Of a stretch of 64,000 nucleotides of DNA, positions 21,901-34,119 are shown one piece after another; within the stretch, counting starts at the first letter, position 1; every line of letters starts with the position of its first letter. This DNA comes from Prinia subflava. Lineage: Eukaryota; Chordata; Aves; Passeriformes; Cisticolidae. Both the position numbers and the translations under genes were made by a program. The notes below the pieces were generated by a model. It saw nothing but the letters and a program-made list of their open reading frames with translations. It ran no database searches and was not told the origin of the DNA. The DNA lies in NCBI RefSeq assembly GCF_021018805.1, contig NC_086254.1, positions 22,495,300-22,559,299 of the forward strand. The letters run 5' to 3'.

Positions 21901-24900
21901 TTTATAACTTCATTTTGAAATTGAGAAGGTTTCTATACACCACCCCCAGCTGGATTTTATCCAGGCTGTGATCAAGTCTTCTGTCATGCTCATCACAGTG
22001 TCTTTCTGGTTTGAACAGTGTTTTTATAGGGCTTTTTCCTTAATTGGATTGGCATGTCTCCTGCACTGCCCACATTCTCATTTCAGCAAATACAGCCTGT
22101 AAGTCAATCCTGAGTAGTAGCCAGTTGTGTGTTTAGTTCCCATGTGTGGAGTTTTAAATAACAGGGAGAGACTCTTGATGTTTAGACTGAAATTCTGCCT
22201 GGGGTTGATACACACTGTGCTGAGGCCAGCTGGCCAGCAGCCAGGCTGGATGTGGCATGTGCTCAGAGCAGAGCCTGCCCAGCTGCTGGAGTGCTGGGGG
22301 AGCTGTGCTCTGCAGCCAGGCCAGAGCCCCAGGGAGCCAAACCTGCCTCTGTGGGACAGGCCTGGGCCACCAGCACTTCACTGACACTTTGGAAGTGATG
22401 GCATTTCATAATAGATTGAAGAAATTACTGTATGCTTGCAGTGGAGGACAAAATTGGAGGAAACATTTTTGAACTTTTTTAAGGAAACCCGCATTCTTAT
22501 CCAGGATTGGCTGTATTTGAGGTATTTGTGAAGTTTTTTACAAAAACGTCCTGTCAGATATGGTGGGCCAGCAGCTGGCTTGTGCTCCAGCCTGCTGCAG
22601 TCTGATGGGGGAGAGAGTGGCAGGGAGGAAAGTGGGAAGACTCATGGATAAAGACAGTTTAATTGAAATAAGAGTGAGGAAAGGGGAAAGAAGTTACTGA
22701 CTCACCACTGCCCACAGGCAGACTTTTGCCCAGCCTGTTGCTGAGCAATGGCTACTTCCCCCAGACCCCTCCCTTCAGTTTTTATTTCTGAGCATGCCAT
22801 ACAGCATGGAATGTCCTGATGGTCACTTTGGATCAGATGCCCAGGCTGTCCCCTCGCAGCTCCTTGCCTGTCCCAAACTGCAGGGAGGGCCAAGCAGGAG
22901 GAAGAGGATGCTGGCAGTGCTCTTCAGCAGCAGCCAGACCCTGGGTATTACCAGCAGCTTTAGCCACTGGTACCAGACGTGGCACCAAATGGGCCACAGG
23001 GGTGAGAATGAGCTCCCTCCCAGCCAGAGGCAGTGCCAGCACCCTACATGCCTGCTGCCACTGCTCAGGGACAGGTGTCCCTTCCCCTTGGTGCACAAGC
23101 AGTCCAGGTGTGACAGTAAATAAAAGGCTCACAGGTGTTCTTACACAGCACTTCGGAGGCTTGCAATAATTTTAACACGGGGTGTGGCTGTAACTTGAGA
23201 CGCTGTTGCTGTTTTGGTTATTCTGTTTATTAATATGAAAAACTCTGCTTTCTCATATCCTAAGAATATGTGGTTCTCATGCAGATATTGACACCAGGCG
23301 CAGAGCAGCTTGTGATCTGGTCAGAGGCTTGTGCAAATTTTTTGAAGGACCTGTGACTGAGATTTTTTCTGGATATGTTAGTTCTATGCTGCAAGAATAT
23401 GCAAAGAATCCATCTGTTAACTGGAAGCACAAAGATGCAGCTATTTACCTTGTCACGTCTTTGGCATCCAAAGCTCAAACACAGAAGGTACTTGTACATT
23501 CTATTCATTGGAATCTGTCTGCATTCAGATATTGCAGTGCAGGTGATCCTGCTGTTGGTTTAAGCTGCTGCACAAGGGGAGGAGCTGTGTGCAGTAGCTC
23601 GTGTTGATGCCCTTTATGTCACCCTATCACAGGTGGTGCTGTATGACCTGTACATGACCTATACATGACCTATACATGACCTATACATGACCTGTATGTG
23701 CCAGGTGGATGGGCAGTGTGGCCCTGTGGCAGGCCTGACTGGCACGTGGGATCCAGCCAGACAAAGAGACAAAACTGGCTCAGCTCTGGACCCTCTGAGC
23801 TCCGAGTGCTCCTGAGGCAGTCTGGAAGCCATGGAAGGCAAAGGGAGCTTTGCAGAGGATGATCAGAAGTTAGGCAGACTAAAAGGAATTTAAATGACTC
23901 TTGGAGTTCTTGTCATGATACTTCCCAATGTTTCCTGCTACTTGAATGTTTGATCTGTGAATGACATGGGAATGCTAACGATGGCTGGAAATGGATCTCA
24001 TTCATTACTTGCTGGGGAGAAAGCAGCTAATAATGGGCTGGAGACACTGAGAAAGCACAGCTGGGCTAACCTGTACCTGCAGACAGGAGCATTGGCTCAG
24101 ATGTCCTATGGAAAAGTTTAGATGTACTGCTAGATACTTTAAATGCTGTTACAGTTCAAATCTCTGTGTCTTTACAAGACAGATTTGAGGCAAACACAGT
24201 AAAATGTGTACATCATTTTATGCAATTTTGCTGAAGGCTCTCAGTCTTTTCCTGAAGCCAGGTGTGTACTGCTGCCCAGCAGTTGTTGGTGATGTGTAAC
24301 AGGAACCAGTCTGGTAGCGTTTGGGAAACTGCAAAGTTTGTGTCTTTTTCTGTGCTATTTAATGGCAAATATGGACTAATTTAGAACACTTCATTGAAAA
24401 ATCTCCATCTAAAAATCCTGGTTTAAAAGAGGTTGCATTTTTTGTAAGAGAAAGCTAATAGTAATTTTTTAGAATTAGTAAGAAAACTAGCAGTTTATAT
24501 GCCGGCATATAAAAATAAGAGTTGTTTTTTGCGTCTTCCAGCATGGAATAACACAGGCCAATGAACTCGTTAATCTGACAGAATTCTTTGTGAATCACAT
24601 TCAACCTGACTTGAAGTCAGCTAGTGGTAAGTTAATTTTGATATGGTATTTTTGTGATGTATCATAACCTTGACAGCAGCCGTTGTTTGTGAAGCCTCAA
24701 GCACTCCTTTATCAACATAATCTCTGAGATGGGCTGTTCACACCTGGCACAGAGTAATTAATTTTTTTTGGGCAGCAGTGGAGGAGCTGTTACTGCAAGG
24801 TGCATTGCCACCTTTCCACCTGCTCTCTGCAGGATCATGGCATGTGTATACGTGGTTGCTATCAACTACATGCTTAAACTTGTTGAATCAAAGTAATTTG

Positions 24901-27900
24901 ATTCCTGTATTTGAGACCTTATGGTAAATATCTGTGCTCTACAAAACCCTGAGAAGTTAAAATGCTGAGGCCAGGTTGTGACCTGTACAGCCCTTATTGA
25001 TGAGGATGTGGATGTCTAGATTTGAACAACATAGTTTATTTTATTTCAACAATTATTATACTGTATCTGAAGCATAGTGGGTTGTTTTGAAATGTGTAAT
25101 TGAAAGCTGCTAAATTTGAAACCAGAAGATGAAATTTCATCTGAGCTGGACTGTATTTTTAATGTGATGTGATGTGATTTGTACCTAAAACTGGTATTCC
25201 AACAGTGCCCGTACCAAAGTGCAGGAACTAAGAAATGTAGAAAAACGCTGTATTATTTTCTACAGAGGAAAATTATTAGTTAGTGTCAAGTGTCACTTGT
25301 ATATGTAGTACATGTTCAGTAATCACATTTTTATGAGAAGTATCAACGAAGTTTGCATATTCTTCTATTTCAGTGAATGAATTCCCTGTGCTAAAAGCAG
25401 ATGGTATCAAGTATATCATGATTTTTAGAAACCAAGTAAGTTTTTCTTTTACTGTTACAGAAAACATACTGTAGGTTGTTACTTTATGCTTGCCAAGCCT
25501 AATTGACTGCACTTGGCCATATGCTAACTCATCAGGTGTTTGATAGTCATATACAACACTTCATGCTGAATTTTTAGCTTAGAAAGTAAATGATATTGTT
25601 ATAAATATCCAGTTAACAAGTAGTCTATATGCTGTCCATATGCTGTGGGAACACTGAATATTTCAGCTGCTTAATTCTGTGACACGCTCAGACGTTTCCT
25701 AGTCAGTGTTAGTCCAAATACTCTCGATGGCTTGTGCCATTGCAGTAGCTGTTACAGAGTGCAGCAGTTTTGTCCTTTACCTTTTCTGATTCACGAGATG
25801 GGCTGAGAAAATCTGTTGCATATTATTCTAAATCCTAGACTACTTTTATTCATTTCTTATCAAATATCTGTGATTTAGGGTTTTTAAACCTTCATATTTT
25901 TAATTACCTATTAAGACAAAGTAAAGTGAAAAGGGAAATTAGGATTACTGCACTTACTGCTAATCCAGTGTCCCAGTGGTGTTCAGGGGAGACAGGAGCA
26001 GTGGCAGAAGCAGCTGCCTCCTGCCTGTCAGGATGTGAAGCAGAACAGGAGGAGCTCTCAGGATGCCTCCCTCTGCCGAGCCCTGTGTGTCACTGATGAG
26101 CTTGGTTGTGCTCTAGAGCTGAACCATCTGTAATTTCTAATGTACTTCTGATTTGTTGCTGTACTTTTGTAGGTACCAAAAGAACAATTGCTGGTGTCTA
26201 TTCCTCTCTTGATCAATCATCTCCAAGCCGAAAGTATTGTGGTCCACACCTATGCAGCCCATGCTCTTGAAAGGCTGTTTACCATGAGAGGGACCAATAA
26301 TGCTACCCTGTAAGTGTTCAAGCAGAAATAAATTCATTGCTGCATAGATTTTGTGTATTAAGGATGAGAAATACCTGTAGGGGATCCTTTGTGTTTGCTA
26401 TTGTATAAGGTTTGAAGATTGTGGCTGTCTCATCATTAAGGAGCTGTGTTTCACTTACCAGCATTACAGCTGCAGAAATGGCCCCGTTTGTGGAGGTGCT
26501 GCTAACAAACCTTTTCAAAGCTCTGACGCTTCCTGGCTCATCTGAAAACGAATACATTATGAAAGGTAAATGCCTAATGAGTCCTGCAAGATAAGAATAA
26601 CTTGGTTAACTTGAGGTAAAGGCTTGCAGTTACAGGTTCCTGGTATTTTTATTTGCAAAACCTCTTTTGTGCAAATGTGTTTCAGAGCCTGCAGTTACTT
26701 ATCAGACTGTATCAAGTCATCTTTGACTAAACTTAGGGTACCAAAGTGAAACTCTAAACATAATGGTACTGTGGGAAATCATTTCTGAAATGGTAGTCTT
26801 GTACTCAGGACAGACTGGACAGTGTCAGGGCAGGATCTGAGCAGTCTGCTCGTGGGGAGGAGATGTGGTCACAGCTAGAGAGGAGAGATCTGACCATGGC
26901 TGAGAGGATGTGGAGGTCAGAGCCCTGCCTAGGACAAGCAATGGCCTTTGTGAAGTTACTTAATCTCCTGTGTTCATCTGTAGAATGGAATAAGGAGGCT
27001 TTGTTTTATGCTGTGTCATAATTATAGATGGAATGTTCTTGCAGTGGGTGCTCTTTTATTCTGTACCTAATTCCTTGGGATCCTATTTTAACAGCAAAAG
27101 GTACAGGATTTAGGCATGTGTTGAGTGGCAGAAATGTACTTTGTCTTCAGAAGCTAAAATTTTCCATTTATTTGCAGCCATCATGAGGAGTTTTTCTCTG
27201 CTACAGGAGTCCATAATTCCATACATCCCTTCTGTCATCACACAGCTCACACAGAAACTGCTGGCTGTCAGTAAGGTAAAGAAACAGAGCAGAAGGATCA
27301 CCTTCTACCTTTTAGGGCAGTCTGGCTGATGACCTACGTGTGCCTTGGTGGTGGTGTGCTGTTAGAATACTCTAAATAGTTCAATATTTTCTGACACAAT
27401 GAATTTGAAACAGCATTCTAGCGAGGTACTGCCTTCCTTTTAGAACATATTCTCAGATTGTTCTTCCTGCTCTCATCTGAAATTTAGAAGTAGCATGTGA
27501 ACTCTTTCTGTAATGCTAGTTTGTGGTAGTATAATGCTTGCTAGTGCAAAGGCCACCAATGCAAACAATCTGGTTTTATCACAAATCCTGTATTCTTTGC
27601 CCATGAAACTTCTGTAGCTAATAATAATTGGCATTGAAATGTGGGATTGAATTAAATAAATTACCCTTCTGCTTTTGGTGAGTAAAATTCTCTTAGTTTT
27701 TTATTTAGACTTGGCAAATTCTTAACCATTGACAATAAGGAATGATTTAGAATACCTTTCAACTGTCCAGAAAACTACTTCTCTGTACAGTTTAAACTCA
27801 ACTGCAGATTATAAGGAGTATTCAATAGAGAATTGACTGGACACTTAAAAGATTGAAAAATAGTCTTTTCTGGTTTTGTTCTGTGATATTTTAACTGTTT

Positions 27901-30900
27901 GCTAGTTTATATAGAGCTTCTGAAAAACACTTGCTACAAAAAAACCCTCCCCTTTTAGAGGTCTTTATGTTTGCTTTTATCTGTGGAATTAATTTTGTAA
28001 GCATATTAATACATAAGTTACAAGTATCCCTAGTCTGAAATGCTACTTTAGTCTTCAGTTGAAATAGAAAATACATGTAGCAAAATAAATGACTTGTCTG
28101 CAAGTTCGGGTTGATTTGTCTGTTTACAACTTGTTTTCAGAATCCCAGCAAACCTCACTTTAACCATTACATGTTCGAGTCCATCTGCCTGTCGGTACGG
28201 ATAACGTGCAAGGCGAACCCGGAGGCGGTGGGCAGCTTTGAGGAGGCTCTGTTCCTGGTGTTCACAGAGATCCTGCAGAACGACGTGCAAGGTGAGACAG
28301 GCGCTGCCCGCGCGCTCGCTGCCGGTGCCTGCTGGGATTCACCTTCTGGCAGGTGCTTTGGAGCACAGGAAATTCAAGGGGAGGAACAGCATGGTCGCAG
28401 TCTGAAAGGGTTTAGATTGTTCCATAGGGTATGTCAACAGCATTCAGTTATTTTAAATTCCATTTTTAAAATATCTACCAATCACTACTCCAAAGCGTCT
28501 TAATATTGTTCTTAATTCTATTGCCGTGTTTCTGGTAGTTTGTTTTTTATGTTCTGAAACATTAACGGGTAGAGGAAATAGAGTGTATATATCCGTGCTT
28601 GCTATTTTTGGAATAATTACATTTGGGAAGATATGTTTGTTCAGAGTTTTGTTTATTGAAATCTTTGTGATAATAACATAGAATTGTGGGTTCAATCCAT
28701 AGACAAGTGGTGTCTGGGGACTGACAGTGACCGTGTTGTTGTCTGACTTTGTAATGCCATCGTTTCTCTTCCAGAGTTCATTCCCTATGTGTTTCAAGTG
28801 ATGTCACTGCTTCTAGAAATGCATAAAAATGAGATCCCCTCCTCCTACATGGCCTTGTTTCCCCACCTGCTGCAGCCGGTGCTGTGGGAGAGGACAGGGA
28901 ACATTCCCCCCCTGGTGCGGCTGCTGCAGGCGTACCTGGAGCGCGGCGCCAGCACCATCGCCAGCGCCGCCGCCGACAAGATCGTGAGTGGGCAGGGCTG
29001 GGAGCTGGCTGCAGGCTGGGGAGCCCCAGCAAACAGCTGGGCCTGGGCACAGCTCGGGGCTTGCACACAGACACAAACCCAGGCTCTGAGTGGGGCTTTG
29101 GGGCGCTTTTCCCTTATGGATGAGATGAATTCTAGGCTGTCACTCTTTTGTCAACTGAGATGAAAAATACTGCTCTTAGTTCTTGCAAGCAGATAAGTTT
29201 GCACAGTTTTCCTGTTTGCCTCATATTAAACACATGGATAATGAGAACTCTCAGGTTCTGTTCAGAACAGTCTTGAGAAGAGTGAGTGTGAAGAAGCCAA
29301 AATGTCTCTTCCTTGACCTGAACTGCAAAAACTGAATCCTGGCTTAGCCTGTGAAGGCTTTTGCCTTGGTGTATGCCTGAAATGGTAATGGTCAATCTTC
29401 TGGTAAGTCACACATGAAGAATTGTTGTCTAGGGATTTATATCTGCTTTTCTTGCAGCCTGGACTGTTAGGTGTGTTCCAGAAGTTGATTGCCTCTAAAG
29501 CTAATGATCATCAAGGGTTCTATCTTCTAAACAGTATCATCGAGCATATGCCTCCGTGAGTATGAGCTGAAATTACATTTAAAGCTAACTTCTGTGTGAC
29601 TTTCATCATGTAAACATGCCAAATGTTAATTTTTAATAACTGAAAACATGACATTTTTCAATCAAATAGATTTGAACAGTTCTATACATGTTTTCTGTGA
29701 AGTGGCATCAGTAAAATCCTAGTGTGAATTGAATAACTATCCTTTTAAATTTCCAGTGAATCAGTTGACCAGTACAGGAAACAGATCTTCATTCTGCTAT
29801 TCCAAAGACTTCAAAATTCCAAAACAACAAAATTTATCAAAAGTAAGTTCCTTGCTCTGTGGAAAGCTCTGGTGACAGCAGCAGTTCAGAGGTGCAGCTG
29901 CACAGAACAAGTGTCCTGTCGTGCCCATGGATACACAGACAGAGGGATAGTTGTGACAACCACTACACAAATTATGCAGTGTCCATTACTTAACCCTGTA
30001 AAATCTGGTTCATGTCACCTGACACGACAAGAATGATAGAGTTGCTTATAATGGTCTTCCACAAACAAAATTGAAGTGGTGCTTTTAATACACTGCACCT
30101 GTGAAAAGGGGTCATGCCTTGCCTTAGAGTCTGCATTGTGTGAAGTTTTCTGCTAGAAGTAGAGTTTTTGGAAGAGTTTCTTTGGTTCTTGACCTGAAAA
30201 AAATTGCAAATGGCATTTCTAATGCCTTTTTATAAGTGCTGCAAGGGGAAAAGGAATGACTCTTGTCCACCTTGTTTGTGTGTTGTGGTATGTGAAAAGA
30301 TCAGTTTTTAGGCATATTCATGTACTTCACTTAAAGTGAACACGTATAAAGACTGCCATTTCTGTCCCCTTGGAAAACTTGCTGGAATGTATTTTGCTGC
30401 TGACTCTAAAGCTATTCTTCTGTTTCCACGTTGAGTCTCACTTTGACTTTTTTCTCGTTACAGGTTTCCTTGTCTTCATTAACTTGTACTGTGTGAGATA
30501 TGGGGCATTAGCTCTGCAAGAAATATTTGACAGCATACAGCCAAAGTTAGTATGTTTTGTTTGTTTTGGTTATATTTAATACTGCTTTGTTATTTTTATC
30601 TTTTGAAGTAAGAAAGAGTTGTCTGTTTAGCTGGACTGTCAGACTACATTTATCACTAATTTGACTCACCAAATGTTTTTCTTAATGTGGTTCATTTATT
30701 TATCTAGAAAGTCTTCTTTTTATGAATTTCTGACACACACAGAGTTCCTCACTGATAGTAAAGATTACTAATCTAAGATTATAAAAAGGAAAGATTGATG
30801 TTTTTAGTCGTTATCCTTTGTGAAAAGTTTGTATGTGCAAATGTCTACTGGAACAGGGCAGCATCTTAACAAATTATCTGTTTGTCTCTATTTCCTAGTG

Positions 30901-32756
30901 ATTCATATTGTTTCTGGTTCTCTTTTGTCACCATAAGGCTAAAAAGGCTTTCTAACACTTTTTCTCTCAATGCCACCACAGGATGTTTGGAATGGTGTTG
31001 GAGAAAATTATAATTCCTGAAATCCAGAAAGTGTCTGGACAAGTTGAAAAGAAAATCTGTGCTGTTGGCATTACAAAAATATTAACAGAATGTCCTCCCA
31101 TGATGGACACTGAGTACACCAAGCTGTGGTAGGTACCACACTTCTTCAGGCTGTGCCAGAGAGGCTGTGTGAGTTACTGAAAATGTGAGCTCAGACCAAA
31201 ACACATCCTTGAAGGAAACTCCATCGTGATCTCCTCAGGCTCATTAAGCTCTTCTGCTTCTGTTTCTCAAGAAATGAAACTGTATTTTCAAAGAGGATGA
31301 CAGATCTGGTTAGAGATGTGTTTGATGGAGATAGCACGGATTTGGCTAGCTGGGACTGCATTTAGGGAAATACACTGCTTTCCTCCAGTTTGTGTTCTTT
31401 CTGAAAAGCCAGGCCCAGTTTTGACTTAACCTCTGTTAGTGGGGACACCTGAGCATATTCATAACCTGACAGAGAAATGTAACAGCTTAGCTTGGGAGTG
31501 GAATTTTGGGGAGATCTGCCAGGGGATTTGATTGTCAACCAGTCCAGCAGTCTGGCATGCCAGGCAGTTTGAATTTGATGACAATCACTGGATCCCAGAG
31601 TAGATCCCCGAACTAGAACCGTTTTGTAAATGTACTTAGAGAAAAGCTGTGCCCTGAAAATCATTGCTCTTTTTAGGTATGTTTCATGACAATTTGACCT
31701 GATAAATACGTACATTGCTCATGCTGTTGATAGGAGTGCCCACATTATGCCTGTAAAATACTCTTCTGGTCCAGCATACCTTGGGCATTTATGATTTCAG
31801 TGGCCAAGCAGGTACCTGCAAAGGCTAAGTTATAAGGGGTTCCAGATAATTAGAGCATCCTTGTAAAATACACCTGGTCCTAACTCCTTTTAAGCACTCC
31901 AGTTTTGCCCTCCCTCTGTGCTCGCAGGATCCCTTTGCTGCAGGCCCTCATTGGCCTCTTTGAGCTGCCTGAGGATGACACGATCCCTGACGAGGAGCAC
32001 TTCATCGACATAGAGGACACCCCGGGCTACCAGACTGCCTTCTCCCAGCTGGCCTTTGCTGGGAAGAAAGAGCACGATCCCGTAGGGCAGATGGTGAACA
32101 ACCCCAGGATCCACCTGGCACAGTCCCTCCACAAACTGTCCACGGCGTGCCCGGGCAGGGTAGGTGATGCTCACTGCGTGCAGGGAGGAAAGGCCTGTGT
32201 GAGAATGGCTCTCTGCTCATGTGTGATGCAAGATCGTGCTGTGTTTTATTCTTCATGGGAATATAGCTTTTGTAAAGCTCTTCCTTTAAGGAAGAGCTTT
32301 AAGGACCCTTAGACAGGCCTTATTTCACAGCACTTACTTTTGCAGTAAGTTTAAATTCGCCATTTTTAAAAGGAATATTTACACAATGATGGTCTATAAC
32401 TAATACATGTCTCGAGTTGAATTGGTTGCATGTACTTGGGGAATTCAGGCAGCTCATATAAAATTAGACAAGGTGAGTGTCTAGTTAGCTCTTTTAGCCT
32501 GTAGCATCTTTGTTTTGCCCAAGATTTTGGTAAGTAAAGGTTGCCTGAGGGGTCAGCTGCTGTCCCTGAGGCCAGCTGCTGCTGTGTGTGGTTTGTAGCA
32601 GTGTGCTGGCGGGAGGCAGGGTTTGTGTTTCCCTCCCTCACAGCTCTGCCCACCGTGTGCTTGCAGGTTCTGTCCATGCTGAGCACCAGCCTGAACGCAG
32701 AGGCGCTGCAGTACCTCCAGGGATACCTCCAGGCTGCCAGCGTGAGTCTGCTCTAA
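15929..32756 (+). CDS. CSE1L: CSE1L (exportin-2/CAS), complete: 24 coding exons, 971 residues
   Basis: The importin-beta-family exportin that, with RanGTP, returns importin-alpha from nucleus to cytoplasm. The ATG at 15929 begins MELSDANLQTLTEYLKKTLD. Importin-beta N-terminal domain about residues 29-102, then HEAT repeats (Cse1 domain about 155-525, CAS/CSE C-terminal domain about 527-960). Exons: 15929-16013, 16558-16700, 17167-17268, 17649-17794, 18057-18147, 18409-18516, 19363-19455, 20697-20864, 20958-21087, 21757-21822, 23285-23487, 24542-24626, 25374-25435, 26173-26309, 26462-26565, 27178-27275, 28141-28291, 28775-28983, 29458-29555, 29757-29842, 30464-30545, 30982-31128, 31928-32159, 32667-32756. 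These sum to 2916 nt, or 971 codons plus stop, the length I recall for human. The stop TAA is at 32754-32756. All borders are GT/AG. The acceptor before 20697 (TTTTATGTGAG) and the donor after 30545 (GTTAGT) are weak. The 5'UTR part of the first coding exon is 15918-15928. Confidence 0.97.
22560..23060. mobile_element. Degraded avian endogenous-retrovirus LTR fragment (probable solo LTR) in a CSE1L intron
   Basis: The order of landmarks matches a common avian ERV LTR class as I remember it: a GCTCCAGCCTGCTGCAGTCT-like start, GGGGGAGAGAGTGGCAGGGA, an ACAGTTTAATTGAAATAAGA A-rich tract, then TTCTGAGCATGCCATACAGC and GGAATGTCCTGATGGTCACT, and a GGCACCAAATGGGCCACAGG end-like block. No gag, pol or env coding sequence flanks it. 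Exact ends and target-site duplication could not be fixed. It lies wholly in the intron between exons 21757-21822 and 23285-23487. Confidence 0.65.
23644..23697 (+). repeat. 11-bp tandem repeat (ATGACCTATAC)
   Basis: Five near-identical copies of an 11-bp unit (the first and last read CTGTA instead of CTATA) in a CSE1L intron. It is a small, probably recent, slippage-derived array. Confidence 0.9.
24494..24513. repeat. Perfect 20-bp palindrome 28 bp upstream of a CSE1L exon
   Basis: TTTATATGCC followed at once by GGCATATAAA, a perfect no-spacer palindrome. It ends 28 bp before the exon starting at 24542, in the branch-point/polypyrimidine zone, so it could fold the RNA near the acceptor. Confidence 0.9.
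32273..32301. repeat. 14-bp-arm near-perfect palindrome in the last CSE1L intron
   Basis: The left arm TAAAGCTCTTCCTT (32273-32286) and right arm AAGGAAGAGCTTTA (32288-32301) are exact reverse complements separated by one T. Confidence 0.9.
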
Positions 32757-33185
32757 CTGCACAGAGCCCGGCACCTCAAAGCTGGCTGGGCGTGCAGCAG
32801 GCTGACTCTGACTGTTTTATAGCAGAGATCAGACAATGAAAAAACTGCTTGAAATCGTATTGCAGATTCCATCTTGTACGAGATAGGTGTGGCTTTAAGC
32901 TGAAACTGAAGAATTTGATGGTTTGTGTACTCATAAATAAAGGTGGCTAACTTCCATTCCCAGTTTAATTTCAAAGGGAATAGTCAGAGTGGTTTGTTAC
33001 GGGATTGAAATCTGCATCTGCAGTGTTTGGATCTTATTTGGAAATGTGTGGAGAGCACTGGCTGTAGAAACTCACTTCAGTCACTAAAATTCCTTTTCAT
33101 TTTAATGTTGTCCTTTGTATTTCTTTTGTCTTTCCTTAAACTTTATCTAAATTGTGAATAAATAAGAAGTACTTGTTTAAAATGC
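32757..33185 (+). other. CSE1L: CSE1L 3'UTR
   Basis: About 0.4 kb of AT-rich sequence from the stop codon to just beyond AATAAATAAG at 33157. It is short and compact, with no other feature seen in it. Confidence 0.75.
33157..33162 (+). terminator. CSE1L: CSE1L poly(A) signal AATAAA
   Basis: AATAAA in the sequence GTGAATAAATAAGAAG, 400 bp after the stop codon, followed by T-rich and GT-containing sequence. Confidence 0.8.
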
Positions 33186-33795
33186 CTGTCACTGTGCACT
33201 TACTGTTTTAGAAGAATATAGTTGTTTTTAAAAGAAGATGTTTTACACTTAGGATATGAAGTAGTGTGGCGGGGAGGGTTTTTCTTTAGGCAGTAGTGCA
33301 GGTACGTGGTAGGGTCGTACAGAGCAAATTTAAAACTCTGGCGGAGGAGCAGAGCTGTGACACACAGCGGCAGCCCGGGAGCTCCGGGCAAAGGCTCCCG
33401 CAGCTCTCTGAGCACCGGGACTGCTCCTGGGGCCTTCCAGAGCCGGAGTCATTCCTCCTTCCCGCCCGCGTTCTGGAATGTGAGATTTTATTTGTTAAAT
33501 GCTCGTCCGTGGGTGCGCTGGTGACACCCGCGCTCCCTCCTGCCTCGGCTCTGCGCTGGCCCCGCTGGTGACCGCCGCGGCAACGGCTGCGCCCGCTCGT
33601 CTCACGTTTCTTTTGCCGGAAAGCCCAGAGGCAAGGACTAAACCTGTATTTATTATAGAGCGTGGCCCTTTCCGTGCAGGGAAAGGCGGCGCGGACACCG
33701 GGGCTGCGGACGGGAGCGCGCGGGGCCGGAACGGGGGGCGGGGCCGGAAGCGACGGCGGCCGCAGCGGCCCAGCCCTGTCCCGGCCCCGCGCGGG

Positions 33796-33814
33796 GTACG
33801 CCGGGAGCTGTAGT
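33796..33814 (-). promoter_or_regulatory. ZNF143/SBS-type element 1
   Basis: On the minus strand this reads ACTACAGCTCCCGGCGTAC, which fits the ZNF143 consensus as I know it (ACTACAnnnCCCnGC). Such sites position RNA polymerase II at CpG-island promoters. Confidence 0.75.
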
Positions 33815-33838
33815 TTCCTGCTCTGGGGCTCTCGTGGA

Positions 33839-33857
33839 GCACGCCGGGACTCGTAGT
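33839..33857 (-). promoter_or_regulatory. ZNF143/SBS-type element 2
   Basis: On the minus strand this reads ACTACGAGTCCCGGCGTGC, one mismatch in the ACTACA core. It has the same orientation as element 1 and starts 43 bp further on. Confidence 0.65.
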
Positions 33858-33989
33858 CGCCGCGATACGGGCGGTGCTCCCGGCCGGGCTGCGCGCCCAT
33901 TGGCCAGGGGCTCGGCGGGGGGCGGTGTCGCGGGGGGCTCGCCCGCTGCCGATTGGCTGTGCGGAGGCCCCGCCCCCGGCACGGTGCCG

Positions 33990-34119
33990 TCAGTTCCGGC
34001 GGGCCGCACCGCCCCGCTCATTCTCTTTGGTGTTTGCCCTGTGCCGCCCCGCCGGTCCCGCCCGGCCCATGGACTGAGCGACCCCCGCCCGCCCCGGCCC
34101 GGAGCCGAGCCCAGCGCAG
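33990..34119 (+). other. STAU1: STAU1 non-coding exon 1 (5' end uncertain)
   Basis: GC-rich leader ending at a good donor, GCGCAG|GTGAGG, with exon end 34119. A short upstream ATG at 34070 is followed immediately by TGA, a minimal start-stop if it is in the leader. The next secure exon begins at 41741. Confidence 0.6.

Larger units (their letters stand above)
33560..33990 (+). promoter_or_regulatory. STAU1: STAU1 CpG-island promoter
   Basis: A TATA-less CpG island (about 33500-34800). In order it shows a GC box (GGGGCGGGGCC, about 33735), an ETS-type CCGGAAG (33744-33750), two ZNF143-type elements (33796 and 33839) and two inverted CCAAT boxes (33899-33903 and 33952-33956). Exon 1 follows at about 34.0 kb. 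This is a housekeeping layout. The CSE1L poly(A) signal is only about 0.8 kb upstream. Confidence 0.75.

Noticed and set aside
22794..23169. Open frames of 90-116 codons on both strands in the CSE1L intron
   Set aside because: They lie within or beside the LTR fragment and do not resemble retroviral or host proteins.
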